From JAVBLY01 sp031553035 (GTDB lineage Bacteria > Bacillota > Clostridia > Peptostreptococcales > Anaerovoracaceae), in contig JAVBLY010000009.1 of the NCBI GenBank assembly GCA_031553035.1, positions 62,001-126,000 of the forward strand: a stretch of DNA of 64,000 nucleotides, in the 5' to 3' direction. Below the pieces are notes generated by a model. The model ran no database searches and was not told the DNA's origin. It saw only the letters and a program-made list of their open reading frames with translations. Within the stretch, counting starts at the first letter, position 1. Each line of letters begins with the position of its first letter. A program made the position numbers and the translations under genes. Shown here piece after piece: positions 27,111-35,123 of this stretch.

Positions 27111-27996
27111 ATCCTAAATAGTTCCACATTCTATGCAGGAAGTCTTTTGCATCTGTTTTCGTCCATTTTCGGGAACCTCGAAACAAATACAATCTTTCGC
27201 TGACTTCACCCCATTCGTTACATTCATTATCATTTATTTTATTATACAAATAAATGATGGATTCCTTTACAGCATCGTTCCATGAAGAAGTATTTGTAAT
27301 TTTGTCATTTGGAACATTCCAAACTAGACATTCTACCAAAAATGATGTAATAACATCTTTGTTTGTAAGACCTTCATCGACCATTTTATTCCGGATTCTT
27401 TTAAATATCCTAACCAGTTTTTTATATTCCTTTTTAGTATTATTGTTTTTTTTAATACCATTTTTGATATGGTCTTTCGGATAATTGATTATTTCTGTGC
27501 CATCTTTGGCAATAAATTTTATACCTTCAACATAACTCGATTTACTCCTGCTGTTTATTATTTCATGATTTCTGTATTGAAAGCTGACTATACAATCAGC
27601 ATCAACCCGGTATGTATTAGAAGATACTTTTATTGATTTATTGCCCACATTAACATTTTGACTTCCAAATTTTTGATTCAAGGCATTTAAAACATAATTT
27701 TTATAATCATAATATGATATAGTTCCTGGGGTGTATCCATAGTCTATACCCTCAACCTCTTGTGTAAAAATACTTGTCAGTAACATTACATTTACATCAA
27801 CATCACTATCGTTTTTAACATTTGTATTATTTGCATAAGAACCTTGGACAAAAATCTCATACTGTAAGTTTTTCATTTCTTCACTTGAACTAACTGCACT
27901 TTTTATCATATTAACAGCATTTTCAATCTTTAACTCTTCAGTGTCGCTAGCACGTTTTGTCCAGCTTGTTAAAGTTTCTTCATTTAATAATCCCAT
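27097..27996 (-). CDS. CBASS CD-NTase (cGAS/DncV-like nucleotidyltransferase)
   Basis: 299 residues. The nucleotidyltransferase signature is clear: QGSYANNTN with G52-S53, then DSDVDV giving Asp65 and Asp67, and the third acidic residue in YRVDADCIVSF (Asp132 or Asp134). The C-terminal helical part (KKLVRIFKRIRNKM, ITSFLVECLVWNVPNDKI) fits the second domain of CD-NTases. On phage infection these enzymes make a cyclic di- or trinucleotide that activates the effector. No Cap2/Cap3 or HORMA/TRIP13 genes are nearby, so this is a minimal type I CBASS. GGAGGTAAT precedes the ATG. Clade and product are not determinable by eye. Confidence 0.9.
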   Translation of the reverse strand: MGLLNEETLTSWTKRASDTEELKIENAVNMIKSAVSSSEEMKNLQYEIFVQGSYANNTNVKNDSDVDVNVMLLTSIFTQEVEGIDYGYTPGTISYYDYKNYVLNALNQKFGSQNVNVGNKSIKVSSNTYRVDADCIVSFQYRNHEIINSRSKSSYVEGIKFIAKDGTEIINYPKDHIKNGIKKNNNTKKEYKKLVRIFKRIRNKMVDEGLTNKDVITSFLVECLVWNVPNDKITNTSSWNDAVKESIIYLYNKINDNECNEWGEVSERLYLFRGSRKWTKTDAKDFLHRMWNYLGYGNE

Positions 27997-28017
27997 TTAT
28001 TACCTCCATATTTTTTT

Positions 28018-28054
28018 ATTATAACACATAATTACGAAAAAGAACATAAGTTCT
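28018..28054 (-). promoter_or_regulatory. CBASS promoter region with a 14-bp palindrome
   Basis: TATAAT on the minus strand (28018-28023) lies 22 bp before the CD-NTase start. Upstream at 28041-28054 is AGAACATAAGTTCT, an exact inverted repeat (AGAAC, 4-nt spacer, GTTCT) at about the -35 position. It lies between divergent genes, so a repressor could act on both. Inference from position only. Confidence 0.45.
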
Positions 28055-28116
28055 GTCCTGTTATTGTATGGCTAGGTGTATTATGATAATATACTATAAT
28101 AGAAAAGAGGTGTCGT

Positions 28117-28773
28117 ATGGAACAAATATTTATTATTCTGCTTTTCGTTGTCCCTGGAATGATAATTCAAATGATGAAAACTTTTTTAAGGCCACGAAAA
28201 AATGTTATTAAACCCGCATATGAATATCTATCTCGAATAATAGTTGATAGCACTATTATTTTTCTGGTTGCAATTGTAATTTTACGTTTATCTTCTAGCT
28301 CATTTACTGAGCTAATAACCAAGTTAGATAGTATATCATATGCTATCTACTATTCCTTAATAATACTTCTACTAACAATTCTATGGTATCCAATAAAATA
28401 TAAACTCATCATTCCGCTACTGTATTATATACATAATAAATTTCAAAATAAAAAAGTTTATTATGAAACTATACCAAAATCAGTTTGGGAAAACTTTATA
28501 GATGATGGCCGCGCAGATAGTTGGTGTGCTGTTACAGTTTATAAAGATGATAAGGAGATCACATCAGGTCTATTAGAAATGTGGCAATCTCATGATTCGG
28601 AAGATATTAGTTTTCATATAATTTGTCAAGAAAAGATGTCAGAATTAAAAAATGAATGTAAAAGTGCATTTAAAATTGATGACGAATATTATGATACTTC
28701 TAACGGTCTTCGTATAGTATGGTATAAACAGGAGATATTAAAAGAACATTGGCTTAAAAAATTCCCTGAATAG
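28117..28773 (+). CDS. DUF6338-family membrane protein
   Basis: 218 residues. Four hydrophobic segments (about 3-20, 43-62, 82-100, 103-125), then a soluble C-terminal domain with SVWENFIDDGRADSWCAVTVYKDDK and LEMWQSHDSEDISF. This matches the DUF6338 family as I know it: a membrane part plus a beta-rich C-terminal domain of unknown function that recurs near mobile-element cargo. Start by AAGAGGTGTCGT before the ATG. Divergent from CBASS, convergent with a 41-residue gene whose stop codon directly abuts this one (no bases between). Confidence 0.75.
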   Translation: MEQIFIILLFVVPGMIIQMMKTFLRPRKNVIKPAYEYLSRIIVDSTIIFLVAIVILRLSSSSFTELITKLDSISYAIYYSLIILLLTILWYPIKYKLIIPLLYYIHNKFQNKKVYYETIPKSVWENFIDDGRADSWCAVTVYKDDKEITSGLLEMWQSHDSEDISFHIICQEKMSELKNECKSAFKIDDEYYDTSNGLRIVWYKQEILKEHWLKKFPE

Positions 28774-28899
28774 TTATTTTTTGGGTTTGGGAGCTGTAGG
28801 TTTACTTGCGCGTTCTTCGTTTTTATGATCCCTATTCGGTTTAGGAGACGGCTTTTGTGGTGGTCTAGGTGGTATATTTTTTTTATTATCGTTTCCCAT
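28774..28899 (-). CDS. 41-residue proline/lysine-rich peptide
   Basis: A 42-codon frame including stop: MGNDNKKNIPPRPPQKPSPK and a similar Pro/Lys-rich remainder ending in KPKK. A strong AAGGAGG lies 6 nt before the ATG. The product is hydrophilic, basic and disordered (9 Pro in the second third alone is typical of tail segments). Its stop abuts the DUF6338 stop. The good binding site and codon pattern argue for a real gene, but I recognise no family; it may be an accessory to the neighbouring DUF6338 protein. Confidence 0.65.
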   Translation of the reverse strand: MGNDNKKNIPPRPPQKPSPKPNRDHKNEERASKPTAPKPKK

Positions 28900-29406
28900 A
28901 CTATCCTCCTTGAGTTAAAACTTAATATACTATTACAGAACTCTAATCCTAATGAAAAATAAATGATAATTATCAATAATATTATAACATAAATATGTAT
29001 TGTTACATGATTTTATAAATATCGAAATGTTTTTCTTAATTTAAATAATATCATGACAAAGAGATAACGGATATGTTAAGTGGGGAACATATAGTAAATG
29101 AATTTTAATTCAAAAGGTACATAATCTGCCTGTCGACCATGCTCAAAGTGTTGCAATTACTAAATTTTCAAAAAAGTCCTATCAGCGTACTCGTACCAAA
29201 AAATCGGTTATGAACCGATTTTAGTTGAAAGGTTCAAGCCTGTCGCACAGGCGCAGTAAAAGAAGGTAAATTGTACATTCCGTTATTGTCCCAAACCCAA
29301 ACTCTGTGAGTTTTGCGGATATCTCATACCCAAAACTTCTAAGACGAATATGTTTCTGATATAATTATCTCGAACTATAAATACAAATGAACGGAGAGAA
29401 AGAATC
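28900..29406. other. Gene-free stretch with two adjacent hairpins
   Basis: No convincing gene. It holds AAAATCGGTT/AACCGATTTT (29200-29222, 10 bp, 3-nt loop) and GCCTGT/ACAGGC (29238-29252, 3-nt loop) 15 bp apart. This is where the cargo meets chromosome-like sequence, so it may contain the ICE or cargo attachment region; no repeat partner is in the window. Confidence 0.4.
29200..29252. other. Tandem perfect hairpins
   Basis: A 10-bp perfect stem (29200-29209 with 29213-29222) and a 6-bp perfect stem (29238-29243 with 29247-29252). Each has a 3-nt loop. The first ends in TTTT on the plus strand and could be a weak terminator; together they could mark a structured RNA or recombination site. 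Confidence 0.4.
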
Positions 29407-29892
29407 ATGTCAAAGGAAAAAGCTTCATTCAAAGATTTTATTTCATCAGTTGCACCGGAATACCAAATGTTTGTTAGCGATCTGAATAACAAGCTTATCG
29501 AATCATCCTGCGATCTTGTTATCAAGGAGGCTAAGAGCGGTTATGCGGCTTCTTATCAATATAATAAGAAAACAGTCATGAATTGGGTATTTCGCAAATC
29601 GGGGATTTTAGCCCGGATCTACGGTGATAATGCTGGTGAATATGAGGATATAATCGCTGGTCTGCCAACCGTAATGCAAAAGAAAATGACTGCTTCTCGT
29701 GATTGCAAACGCTTGCTTGATCCTGAGGCTTGCAGCGATACCTGTGTTAAAGGTTTTGTTTATGATTTGAATGGCAGTATACAGAAAAAATGTCGTAATG
29801 ATGGGATGTTCTTCCTGCTGACAGATGAAACTGCGGAATATATAGCTAAGCTGGTATTTGCTGAGGTTGCGGTGCGTAAGTCGGCTTCATAG
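29407..29892 (+). CDS. Conserved-type Cys-containing hypothetical protein
   Basis: 161 residues, soluble. It resembles a short protein that I have seen widely in Clostridia without a function: an N-terminal helical SVAPEYQMFVSDLNNKL part, IKEAKSGYAASYQ, VFRKSGILARIYGDN, and four conserved Cys (CKRLLDPEACSDTCVKGF, KKCRNDG) that could bind a metal. ACGGAGAG precedes the ATG. It is the first gene on the chromosome-like side of the cargo and is convergent with the ABC transporter operon. Confidence 0.7.
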   Translation: MSKEKASFKDFISSVAPEYQMFVSDLNNKLIESSCDLVIKEAKSGYAASYQYNKKTVMNWVFRKSGILARIYGDNAGEYEDIIAGLPTVMQKKMTASRDCKRLLDPEACSDTCVKGFVYDLNGSIQKKCRNDGMFFLLTDETAEYIAKLVFAEVAVRKSAS

Positions 29893-29944
29893 TGGCAGAC
29901 ATGTTATGCAGCATAAAAACAAATACTTGAATTCAAAGATCATC

Positions 29945-30586
29945 TCAACGTTTTTTTCGGTGGATATTGTTAATCGTAAATGTAATAAAGAACAAGAATA
30001 TAGATGCTCCAAGCAGATAATTCTTTTCTTCATAACTCCCTATACTCATGGAAAACAGATAGAAGTTGCCAAGTTTCGGACCGACACTCAGATTAATAAT
30101 ATAGTATGTAGCCGATAACAAGTACCCGACAATTATATTATTGGTGATTCCTGAAGCAGCAAAGCCCAGGGATCCTAAAAACGTTGCTGTGATATATGTA
30201 TATACCAAGTATTTAAAAGCCGGGAAGTCGCATTGATTGCAGTGCATTATGAGAACTATAGCCATCACGATCAAAAATAACCCAATGAGAGACAAAAGCA
30301 GTCTAACCATCAATACCTTTGAACTTGACAGAAATTTTGAATCCACAACTTCTGCAATATTTTTATCCTGTTCCGGAAAAAATAGGGGGGTTAACATTAA
30401 TATCCCTGTAAGGGAGACAATTCTTTCAAGTACAATAGCAGAAGAAATAGGATCCAAATATTTGATGTTGATAAATACTGGCATCAAAATCAGCAATCCT
30501 ATTGATAAAAGAATATTGAATATAATTGACAGCTTAAGCTGCAGTTTTATGAAAATTAATCTTTTTAGCCAATTTGCTTCTAACAT
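29945..30586 (-). CDS. ABC-2-type membrane protein, last gene of ECF/ABC operon
   Basis: 213 residues from ATG 30586 (AAAGGAAAG upstream; a TTG one codon earlier is rejected). Six hydrophobic segments cover most of the chain (about 16-38, 54-68, 92-112, 124-146, 150-168, 186-206). It has no ATPase motif and fits a short ABC-2 permease subunit. The start lies inside the end of the preceding permease gene (53-nt overlap), so translation is coupled. Confidence 0.75.
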   Translation of the reverse strand: MLEANWLKRLIFIKLQLKLSIIFNILLSIGLLILMPVFINIKYLDPISSAIVLERIVSLTGILMLTPLFFPEQDKNIAEVVDSKFLSSSKVLMVRLLLSLIGLFLIVMAIVLIMHCNQCDFPAFKYLVYTYITATFLGSLGFAASGITNNIIVGYLLSATYYIINLSVGPKLGNFYLFSMSIGSYEEKNYLLGASIFLFFITFTINNIHRKKR

Positions 30587-31868
30587 CAAGCTTTCCTTTT
30601 CGCTTCATCTCATAAAGTACAATCGATAATATAAGTAAAATTAATGCGAATACAGAGTAGCCCAGCCGGTTGATCATGAGTGCACCAATCTGAGATTGGA
30701 CTTCCGCAAATCCTCCTACCATATTGAACCTTACGACCAGTGCCATTTTATTTTCTCCTGCCAGTGCTGTTAGGCCATCATTGCTCATGAATACTGTGAA
30801 GAACGCCCAGCCAAACTGTATCAGTATTCCTACCGGTGTATCGGTCAATATCGTAAAGAAAAATCCTACGCTGACGGTAGCAAGTAAAGTTGGAAGCAGC
30901 CATGCAAATGAGTACTTTATGAATGCCAGATAATCTATGGACAGTCCATTTTCGGAAGCAAATATCGCAAGTCGAATGAGTGGTACAAATGAAATAATCA
31001 AAATCGGAATGAATATCATGCTTACTACGGATAGATATCTTGTCCCGATCAGCTTGACGCTTGATACCTTTCTTGGATATATCAATTCATTCATCTTGGC
31101 GCGGCGATCTCTGAGAAGGAATGCTACCGGTACAAACACGGCAAATAATGCGATTTCGATTCCCATGTAATCACAGTAAAGCCGTGCATATGCGTTGGTG
31201 ATCTGATCATCATCGATCAGTGATCTATATTCTTTTATATAATCTTCAGGTGTTGCCTGTTTGTACCCCAGCCTATATAGATTGCCTGGTGAATATGATG
31301 ATCCGCCTCCAAGCATATCATCGACAATTTCTATTTTTTTCTTGAAAGTATTATAGTCGATTTTTATTGGGATGATTTTGCTGTAATCGGCTGTTTCCCC
31401 AAATTGAACGATTTCTGCGTTTGATGCAGGGTAGGTTTTCCCTTTTTCCATTGCATCATTGATCAAATCAACTACATCTTTTGCGCTCAGACCAGTGATT
31501 TCAGCAATCACATCATTGATTTTTTTCTGTTCACTTTCTGATAGACTTGTTTCTTTATAAAACCCATTAGGATAGCTGGTGAATTTATTTTCAGCACTCT
31601 CCATTGCCAGAACGGCTATTGCATTTGGCATTACCATTTCCGGGACTTCCGCACTAATAAAGCCCAAATCTTCGGGGTATGATTCGATAGGAGTAAGAGG
31701 TCCGACTCCGTCTGAATACTCGGTGCCTTGAGCATTACCTTTATACTTGGCAATATCCATGTTAAGGTCTGCGTTAAATTGGGTTATATAGAAAATTATT
31801 ATTATAACTAAAAAGATAAAATAAACCAGATTCTTTCTTATGGCACGGCATTCTCTAATATATAGCAT
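30534..31868 (-). CDS. ABC-2-type permease with a large external domain
   Basis: 444 residues. One membrane helix near 11-30, then about 210 residues outside (Asp/Glu-rich), then about six helices from 240 onward (FAVFVPVAFLL, YLSVVSMIFIPILII, SFAWLLPTLLATVSV, ILIQFGWAFFTVF, VFALILLILSIVLY). The architecture is that of ABC-2 exporters of peptides or for self-protection. Its ATG overlaps the ATPase stop by one base (TAATG). Confidence 0.8.
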   Translation of the reverse strand: MLYIRECRAIRKNLVYFIFLVIIIIFYITQFNADLNMDIAKYKGNAQGTEYSDGVGPLTPIESYPEDLGFISAEVPEMVMPNAIAVLAMESAENKFTSYPNGFYKETSLSESEQKKINDVIAEITGLSAKDVVDLINDAMEKGKTYPASNAEIVQFGETADYSKIIPIKIDYNTFKKKIEIVDDMLGGGSSYSPGNLYRLGYKQATPEDYIKEYRSLIDDDQITNAYARLYCDYMGIEIALFAVFVPVAFLLRDRRAKMNELIYPRKVSSVKLIGTRYLSVVSMIFIPILIISFVPLIRLAIFASENGLSIDYLAFIKYSFAWLLPTLLATVSVGFFFTILTDTPVGILIQFGWAFFTVFMSNDGLTALAGENKMALVVRFNMVGGFAEVQSQIGALMINRLGYSVFALILLILSIVLYEMKRKGKLDVRSKLAKKINFHKTAA

Positions 31869-32584
31869 TATATATTACCTCCTACCAGACCCATAAAGGC
31901 ATCTTCCAGGTTTTGCGAATTGGCGGTCAAATCTTTGATGTTGCCATTGAAGACGATCTTACCTTTATCCAGAATTGCCAATTTATCACAGGTTTTTTCA
32001 ATATCTTCAACTATGTGGGTAGACAGAATTACGATTCGATCTTCTGCTATATCTGAAAGCAGGTTACGGAACCTGACTCTTTCTTCAGGATCAAGTCCTG
32101 CTGTCGGTTCATCAACTATCAAGACTCTTGGATCGTGGATTATTGCCTGGGCTATTCCGAGCCTGCGTTTCATACCTCCGGATAGAGCTTTGACTTTCAT
32201 CTTTCGAACATTATTTAAGTTTACCTGGTCGAGCAATTCCGTTGATCTTGATCTGATGCTTTTCATATCCATTCCTGATAAAATCCCTAAATATTCCAAA
32301 GCTTCATATACTTTTAAATTAGGATAAAAGGAGAATTCCTGAGGCAGATAGCCGGTGATTTTACGAATTTCTTTTGTTTCCTTTATATCAAATTCGCAAA
32401 CTTTGACATTTCCGTCACTTTTATTGAGAATCGTTGCAAGGATCCGCATCAGCGTGGTTTTTCCGGCACCGTTTTTACCCAGGAGTCCGAACATTCCGGT
32501 CTTTAGGTGGAGAGATATACCTTTTAGTGCCTCGACATTCCCAAAATTCTTTTTTAAATCTTCAATAATGATTTCAGTAGCCAT
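31868..32584 (-). CDS. ABC transporter ATP-binding protein
   Basis: 238 residues from ATG 32584, chosen by AAGGAGG 6 nt upstream; a longer frame to 32620 includes that site. Walker A LLGKNGAGKTTL near residue 37, Q-loop GYLPQEFSF near 80, signature LSGGMKRRLGIAQA near 132, Walker B LIVDEPTAGLD near 152, and the H-loop in STHIVEDIE. A single full ATPase domain of the DRA/ABC-2 exporter type. It sits between the small membrane protein and the permease in the operon led by an ECF sigma factor. Confidence 0.93.
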   Translation of the reverse strand: MATEIIIEDLKKNFGNVEALKGISLHLKTGMFGLLGKNGAGKTTLMRILATILNKSDGNVKVCEFDIKETKEIRKITGYLPQEFSFYPNLKVYEALEYLGILSGMDMKSIRSRSTELLDQVNLNNVRKMKVKALSGGMKRRLGIAQAIIHDPRVLIVDEPTAGLDPEERVRFRNLLSDIAEDRIVILSTHIVEDIEKTCDKLAILDKGKIVFNGNIKDLTANSQNLEDAFMGLVGGNI

Positions 32585-32864
32585 AGCTGTCCTCCTTATA
32601 GGAATTTTTGTCGAATACATATACTGCTGATAAAAGTATTAACGAAACAAATACGCTGACATTCGACATGGTGTTACCGGATAAGAGCAAAGAATTAACG
32701 GTGTAGATAAAGGCAGCCGAGATCAATATCAATAACCTCATTAGGAAGCTTTGCTTTCGCATTTTTGCATCTCTTTCTCTAATCAAAGTTTCCGAATACA
32801 AACTTTCCTGTTTGCAGTCGATTGTAGTCCACATTGATTCTAAGAATTCTTTTTCACTTTTCAT
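32574..32864 (-). CDS. Small two-TM protein, possible anti-sigma partner
   Basis: 96 residues. A charged cytosolic N-terminus (KSEKEFLESMWTTIDCKQES), then two hydrophobic segments (about 40-60 and 66-84) and a short polar tail. The start ATG overlaps the stop of the sigma gene (ATGA), so it is coupled to it. This position and shape fit a small membrane partner that holds the sigma factor, but no anti-sigma motif is visible. Confidence 0.7.
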   Translation of the reverse strand: MKSEKEFLESMWTTIDCKQESLYSETLIRERDAKMRKQSFLMRLLILISAAFIYTVNSLLLSGNTMSNVSVFVSLILLSAVYVFDKNSYKEDSYGY

Positions 32865-33406
32865 TTTGTACTCTCCAATGATTTCTTGAGTTTTTTACGT
32901 GCTCTGTGTATTGTGATTTTTACTTGCGTAACTGTCTTTCCCATGATGGTTGATATTTCTTTGTAGCTGCATCCGTTAATGGCATATAAGTAGAGGGAAG
33001 TTCGATAATCTCCATTTAGATTATTAAATAGTTCTGCTATTTCTTTCATTCTTTCTTCATATATAATTTCTTCTTCGACGGAAATGTTGCTGTAAGTATT
33101 TTCATATAGCTGGGAATTCTTATTATCCACTTTACGCAGACTGTCTATACACATGTTTCGAATGATGGTGTACAGATACGTCTTGAAGGTGAAATCCGGT
33201 TTATATTCATGTCGTAAAAGATAGACCTTAACAAAGGCATCCTGGACGATGTCTTCTGATATGTCATAATCAGAGGTTATACTGAACGCAAACATTATTG
33301 CTGCTTTTCTGTTAAATATTACGATTTCATCGTAAGCACTCCGATCACCGCTCTTCACTTTCTCCATCAGCAGATTATCGTTTTGCAAAAACTCCTTCTT
33401 TCTCAT
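32861..33406 (-). CDS. ECF-type RNA polymerase sigma factor
   Basis: 181 residues if ATG 33406 is used. Region 2 is DISEDIVQDAFVKVYLL with FKTYLYTIIRNMCIDSLRK; region 4 is GCSYKEISTIMGKTVTQVKITIHRARKKL. The start is uncertain: AAGGAG lies inside the first codons, so TTG 33388 giving a product that continues QNDNLLMEKVKSGD (175 residues) fits family starts better. An ECF-like promoter is seen at 33417-33442. It leads an operon with a small TM protein, an ABC ATPase and two permease genes, so it probably controls its own transporter in response to envelope stress or an antimicrobial. Confidence 0.88.
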   Translation of the reverse strand: MRKKEFLQNDNLLMEKVKSGDRSAYDEIVIFNRKAAIMFAFSITSDYDISEDIVQDAFVKVYLLRHEYKPDFTFKTYLYTIIRNMCIDSLRKVDNKNSQLYENTYSNISVEEEIIYEERMKEIAELFNNLNGDYRTSLYLYAINGCSYKEISTIMGKTVTQVKITIHRARKKLKKSLESTK

Positions 33407-33416
33407 TCATGTATTA

Positions 33417-33442
33417 CACGTATGACATTGGCAAAAGTTACA
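33417..33442 (-). promoter_or_regulatory. Candidate autoregulated ECF promoter
   Basis: On the minus strand TGTAAC (33442-33437), a 16-nt spacer and CGTG (33420-33417) match the usual form of ECF promoters (GAAC-type box, 16-17 nt, CGT-type box). A transcript starting about 7 nt later would nearly miss the ATG at 33406 but suits the TTG start at 33388. Inference. Confidence 0.4.
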
Positions 33443-33567
33443 CATTATATTCTATATTTTTTTAATTAGCTATAAAAGGTGTGAAAATAAAAAATACAAA
33501 TAAGACATACTGTTGTCGTGTTCCACATGTTAAAATAGTGAATAGATAAATGAAATGGAGGAACTTT

Positions 33568-34206
33568 ATGTATACAGTCTATGTTTATGTCCTTGATACT
33601 TTAGCTGATTGGGAGTTGGGACATGTTACATCGGAACTTAATTCCGGTCGATTTTTCAAAAAGGATGCCCAAAATATATCTCTAAAAACTGTCAGTTATT
33701 CAAAGGAGCCCGTCAAAACAATGGGCGGGATGACAATAGTACCTGATTGCTTGATTGATGATATGCAAGTGAATGAATCAAACGTATTGTTATTACCGGG
33801 TGCGGATACATGGAGCGACCCAAAGCATGGTGCTATCATAGAAAAAGCAAGCGAATTTCTCTCAGCAGGTTCAACTGTGGGTGCGATCTGCGGGGCTACC
33901 GTTGCACTTGCTGACTTTGGGCTGCTTGATAAACGACCACATACCAGTAACGGTGTGGGATTTCTTGAAATGATTTCACCTAATTATAAAGGGCAAAGTT
34001 TTTATTTGGATGATCCATCGGTAGCTGATAACAATCTGATCACCGCAAGTTCTACCGGTGCACTATTGTGGGCGAAACAAATCATTGAGCATTTAGGTGT
34101 TTTTCAGCCAAACACACTAGAGTCCTGGTATGAATATTTTAGTACAGGCAAGCCTGAACATTTCTTTGCTCTTATGCAAACCTTGCCGTCCAGAGATGAA
34201 AACTGA
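33568..34206 (+). CDS. DJ-1/PfpI-family protein (glutamine-amidotransferase-like)
   Basis: 212 residues from ATG 33568 with TGGAGGA just upstream; the earlier ATG at 33550 lies before that site. The nucleophile-elbow Cys is C108 in VGAICGATVALADFG. Other family parts are LLLPGADTW near 75-82 and the HTSNGVGFL segment. The family covers proteases, glyoxalase-like and transcriptional activator proteins; here the domain stands alone, as in small stress hydrolases. It is followed by a VOC gene 17 bp away, so the two are co-transcribed and end in a terminator. Confidence 0.85.
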   Translation: MYTVYVYVLDTLADWELGHVTSELNSGRFFKKDAQNISLKTVSYSKEPVKTMGGMTIVPDCLIDDMQVNESNVLLLPGADTWSDPKHGAIIEKASEFLSAGSTVGAICGATVALADFGLLDKRPHTSNGVGFLEMISPNYKGQSFYLDDPSVADNNLITASSTGALLWAKQIIEHLGVFQPNTLESWYEYFSTGKPEHFFALMQTLPSRDEN

Positions 34207-34223
34207 TTTGGAGGTATCATATT

Positions 34224-34625
34224 ATGGCACTTGATCTTGTGGGATGGAATGTTGTATTGGATTCGGATGATGCGGATGGGCTGTCTAAGTTTTATGAGAA
34301 ACTGCTTGGATGGACGAAGTTCCCCGGCGAAGAGTTTACCGTCTTGGCTAATACAGAGCAGAAGGGGTTTCCGACCTGGATCACTTTTCAGCAGATAGAT
34401 GATTATGTTGCTCCTGTTTGGCCTTGGTCACCTGATGAACAGCAGCAGATGGAACATTTGGATTTTCATGTCCGGGATGTTGATGAAGCGGTAAAGCATG
34501 CGCTGTCGTGCGGTGCAACGATGTCTGAAGTCCAATATGAAGATGAATGGCGAGTGATGCTCGATCCTTCGGGACATCCGTTCTGTATATTGCCGATCCC
34601 GCCCTGGATACGAGAAGACAGTTAA
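34224..34625 (+). CDS. VOC-family (glyoxalase/bleomycin-resistance-like) protein
   Basis: 133 residues with two beta-alpha-beta-beta-beta units: first LDLVGWNVVLDSDDADGLSK with FYEKLLGW, second MEHLDFHVRDVDEAVKHALS, ending RVMLDPSGHPFCIL. This C-terminal pattern is typical of glyoxalase-like VOC proteins. His and Glu positions for a metal site cannot be settled by eye. GGAGGTATC lies before the ATG. Second gene of a two-gene unit with the DJ-1 protein. Confidence 0.88.
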   Translation: MALDLVGWNVVLDSDDADGLSKFYEKLLGWTKFPGEEFTVLANTEQKGFPTWITFQQIDDYVAPVWPWSPDEQQQMEHLDFHVRDVDEAVKHALSCGATMSEVQYEDEWRVMLDPSGHPFCILPIPPWIREDS

Positions 34626-34627
34626 CA

Positions 34628-34686
34628 AAAGAAGCTGTTCAAAACGAAATTCTTGAAACAGCTTCTTTATATAATATTTTTTTAAC
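34628..34686 (+). terminator. Intrinsic terminator of the DJ-1/VOC unit
   Basis: AAAGAAGCTGTT (34628-34639) pairs perfectly with AACAGCTTCTTT (34657-34668). A T-rich run follows at about 34676-34683. It starts 3 bp after the VOC stop codon. Confidence 0.85.
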
Positions 34687-34688
34687 TG

Positions 34689-34952
34689 TTAGTCGCCTAT
34701 TCTTTCAAAAACCATATTGCAAACGGTTCTGTCTCCTCCGCCAATACCTGAGGAATTTGCGGTGGACTGGGCGAAAGTGTGCAGACGGTAGCCGCTGGCA
34801 TACTGCTCATTGCATACGTCCTCAATTTCAGTGAAATTTTTTGATCCTTTGCCTACAAATTTTTCTCTCAGAACTACTTGCAGAACTCGGTACTTTCCGC
34901 TGCCTAGATTGACCTGATCTTCCTGATCGTTGAATTTGTCTAAAATACCCAT
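34689..34952 (-). CDS. DUF4177-like small protein
   Basis: 87 residues from ATG 34952 (AAAGGAAAC upstream). A strand-helix-strand core runs YRVLQVVLREKFVG, FTEIEDVCNEQYASGYRLHTF and VCNMVFERIGD, which matches the DUF4177 arrangement of small proteins that end in a repeated strand. The start is preceded by a short unrelated segment with another possible in-frame ATG. Function unknown in this family. Confidence 0.7.
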   Translation of the reverse strand: MGILDKFNDQEDQVNLGSGKYRVLQVVLREKFVGKGSKNFTEIEDVCNEQYASGYRLHTFAQSTANSSGIGGGDRTVCNMVFERIGD

Positions 34953-35123
34953 ATTGTTTCCTTTCGTGTTAATTAAGCCCAATCCCCAACGAGCTCTTAT
35001 CGGTAATAGATTTCTCTTATAAAAATGATTTTGTAGGGTTGCTCTGTTGGTTTGGGGGATAAATATAGCAACGGTACATTATCGCTTAATTATATTATTT
35101 TATGTATATACCAGTCAAACATT

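Noticed and set aside
29263..29365. Short frame with CxxxxC and CxxC (NCTFRYCPKPKLCEFCGYL)
   Set aside because: No start codon or ribosome binding site; about 34 codons; could be a zinc-ribbon remnant but the support is too weak.
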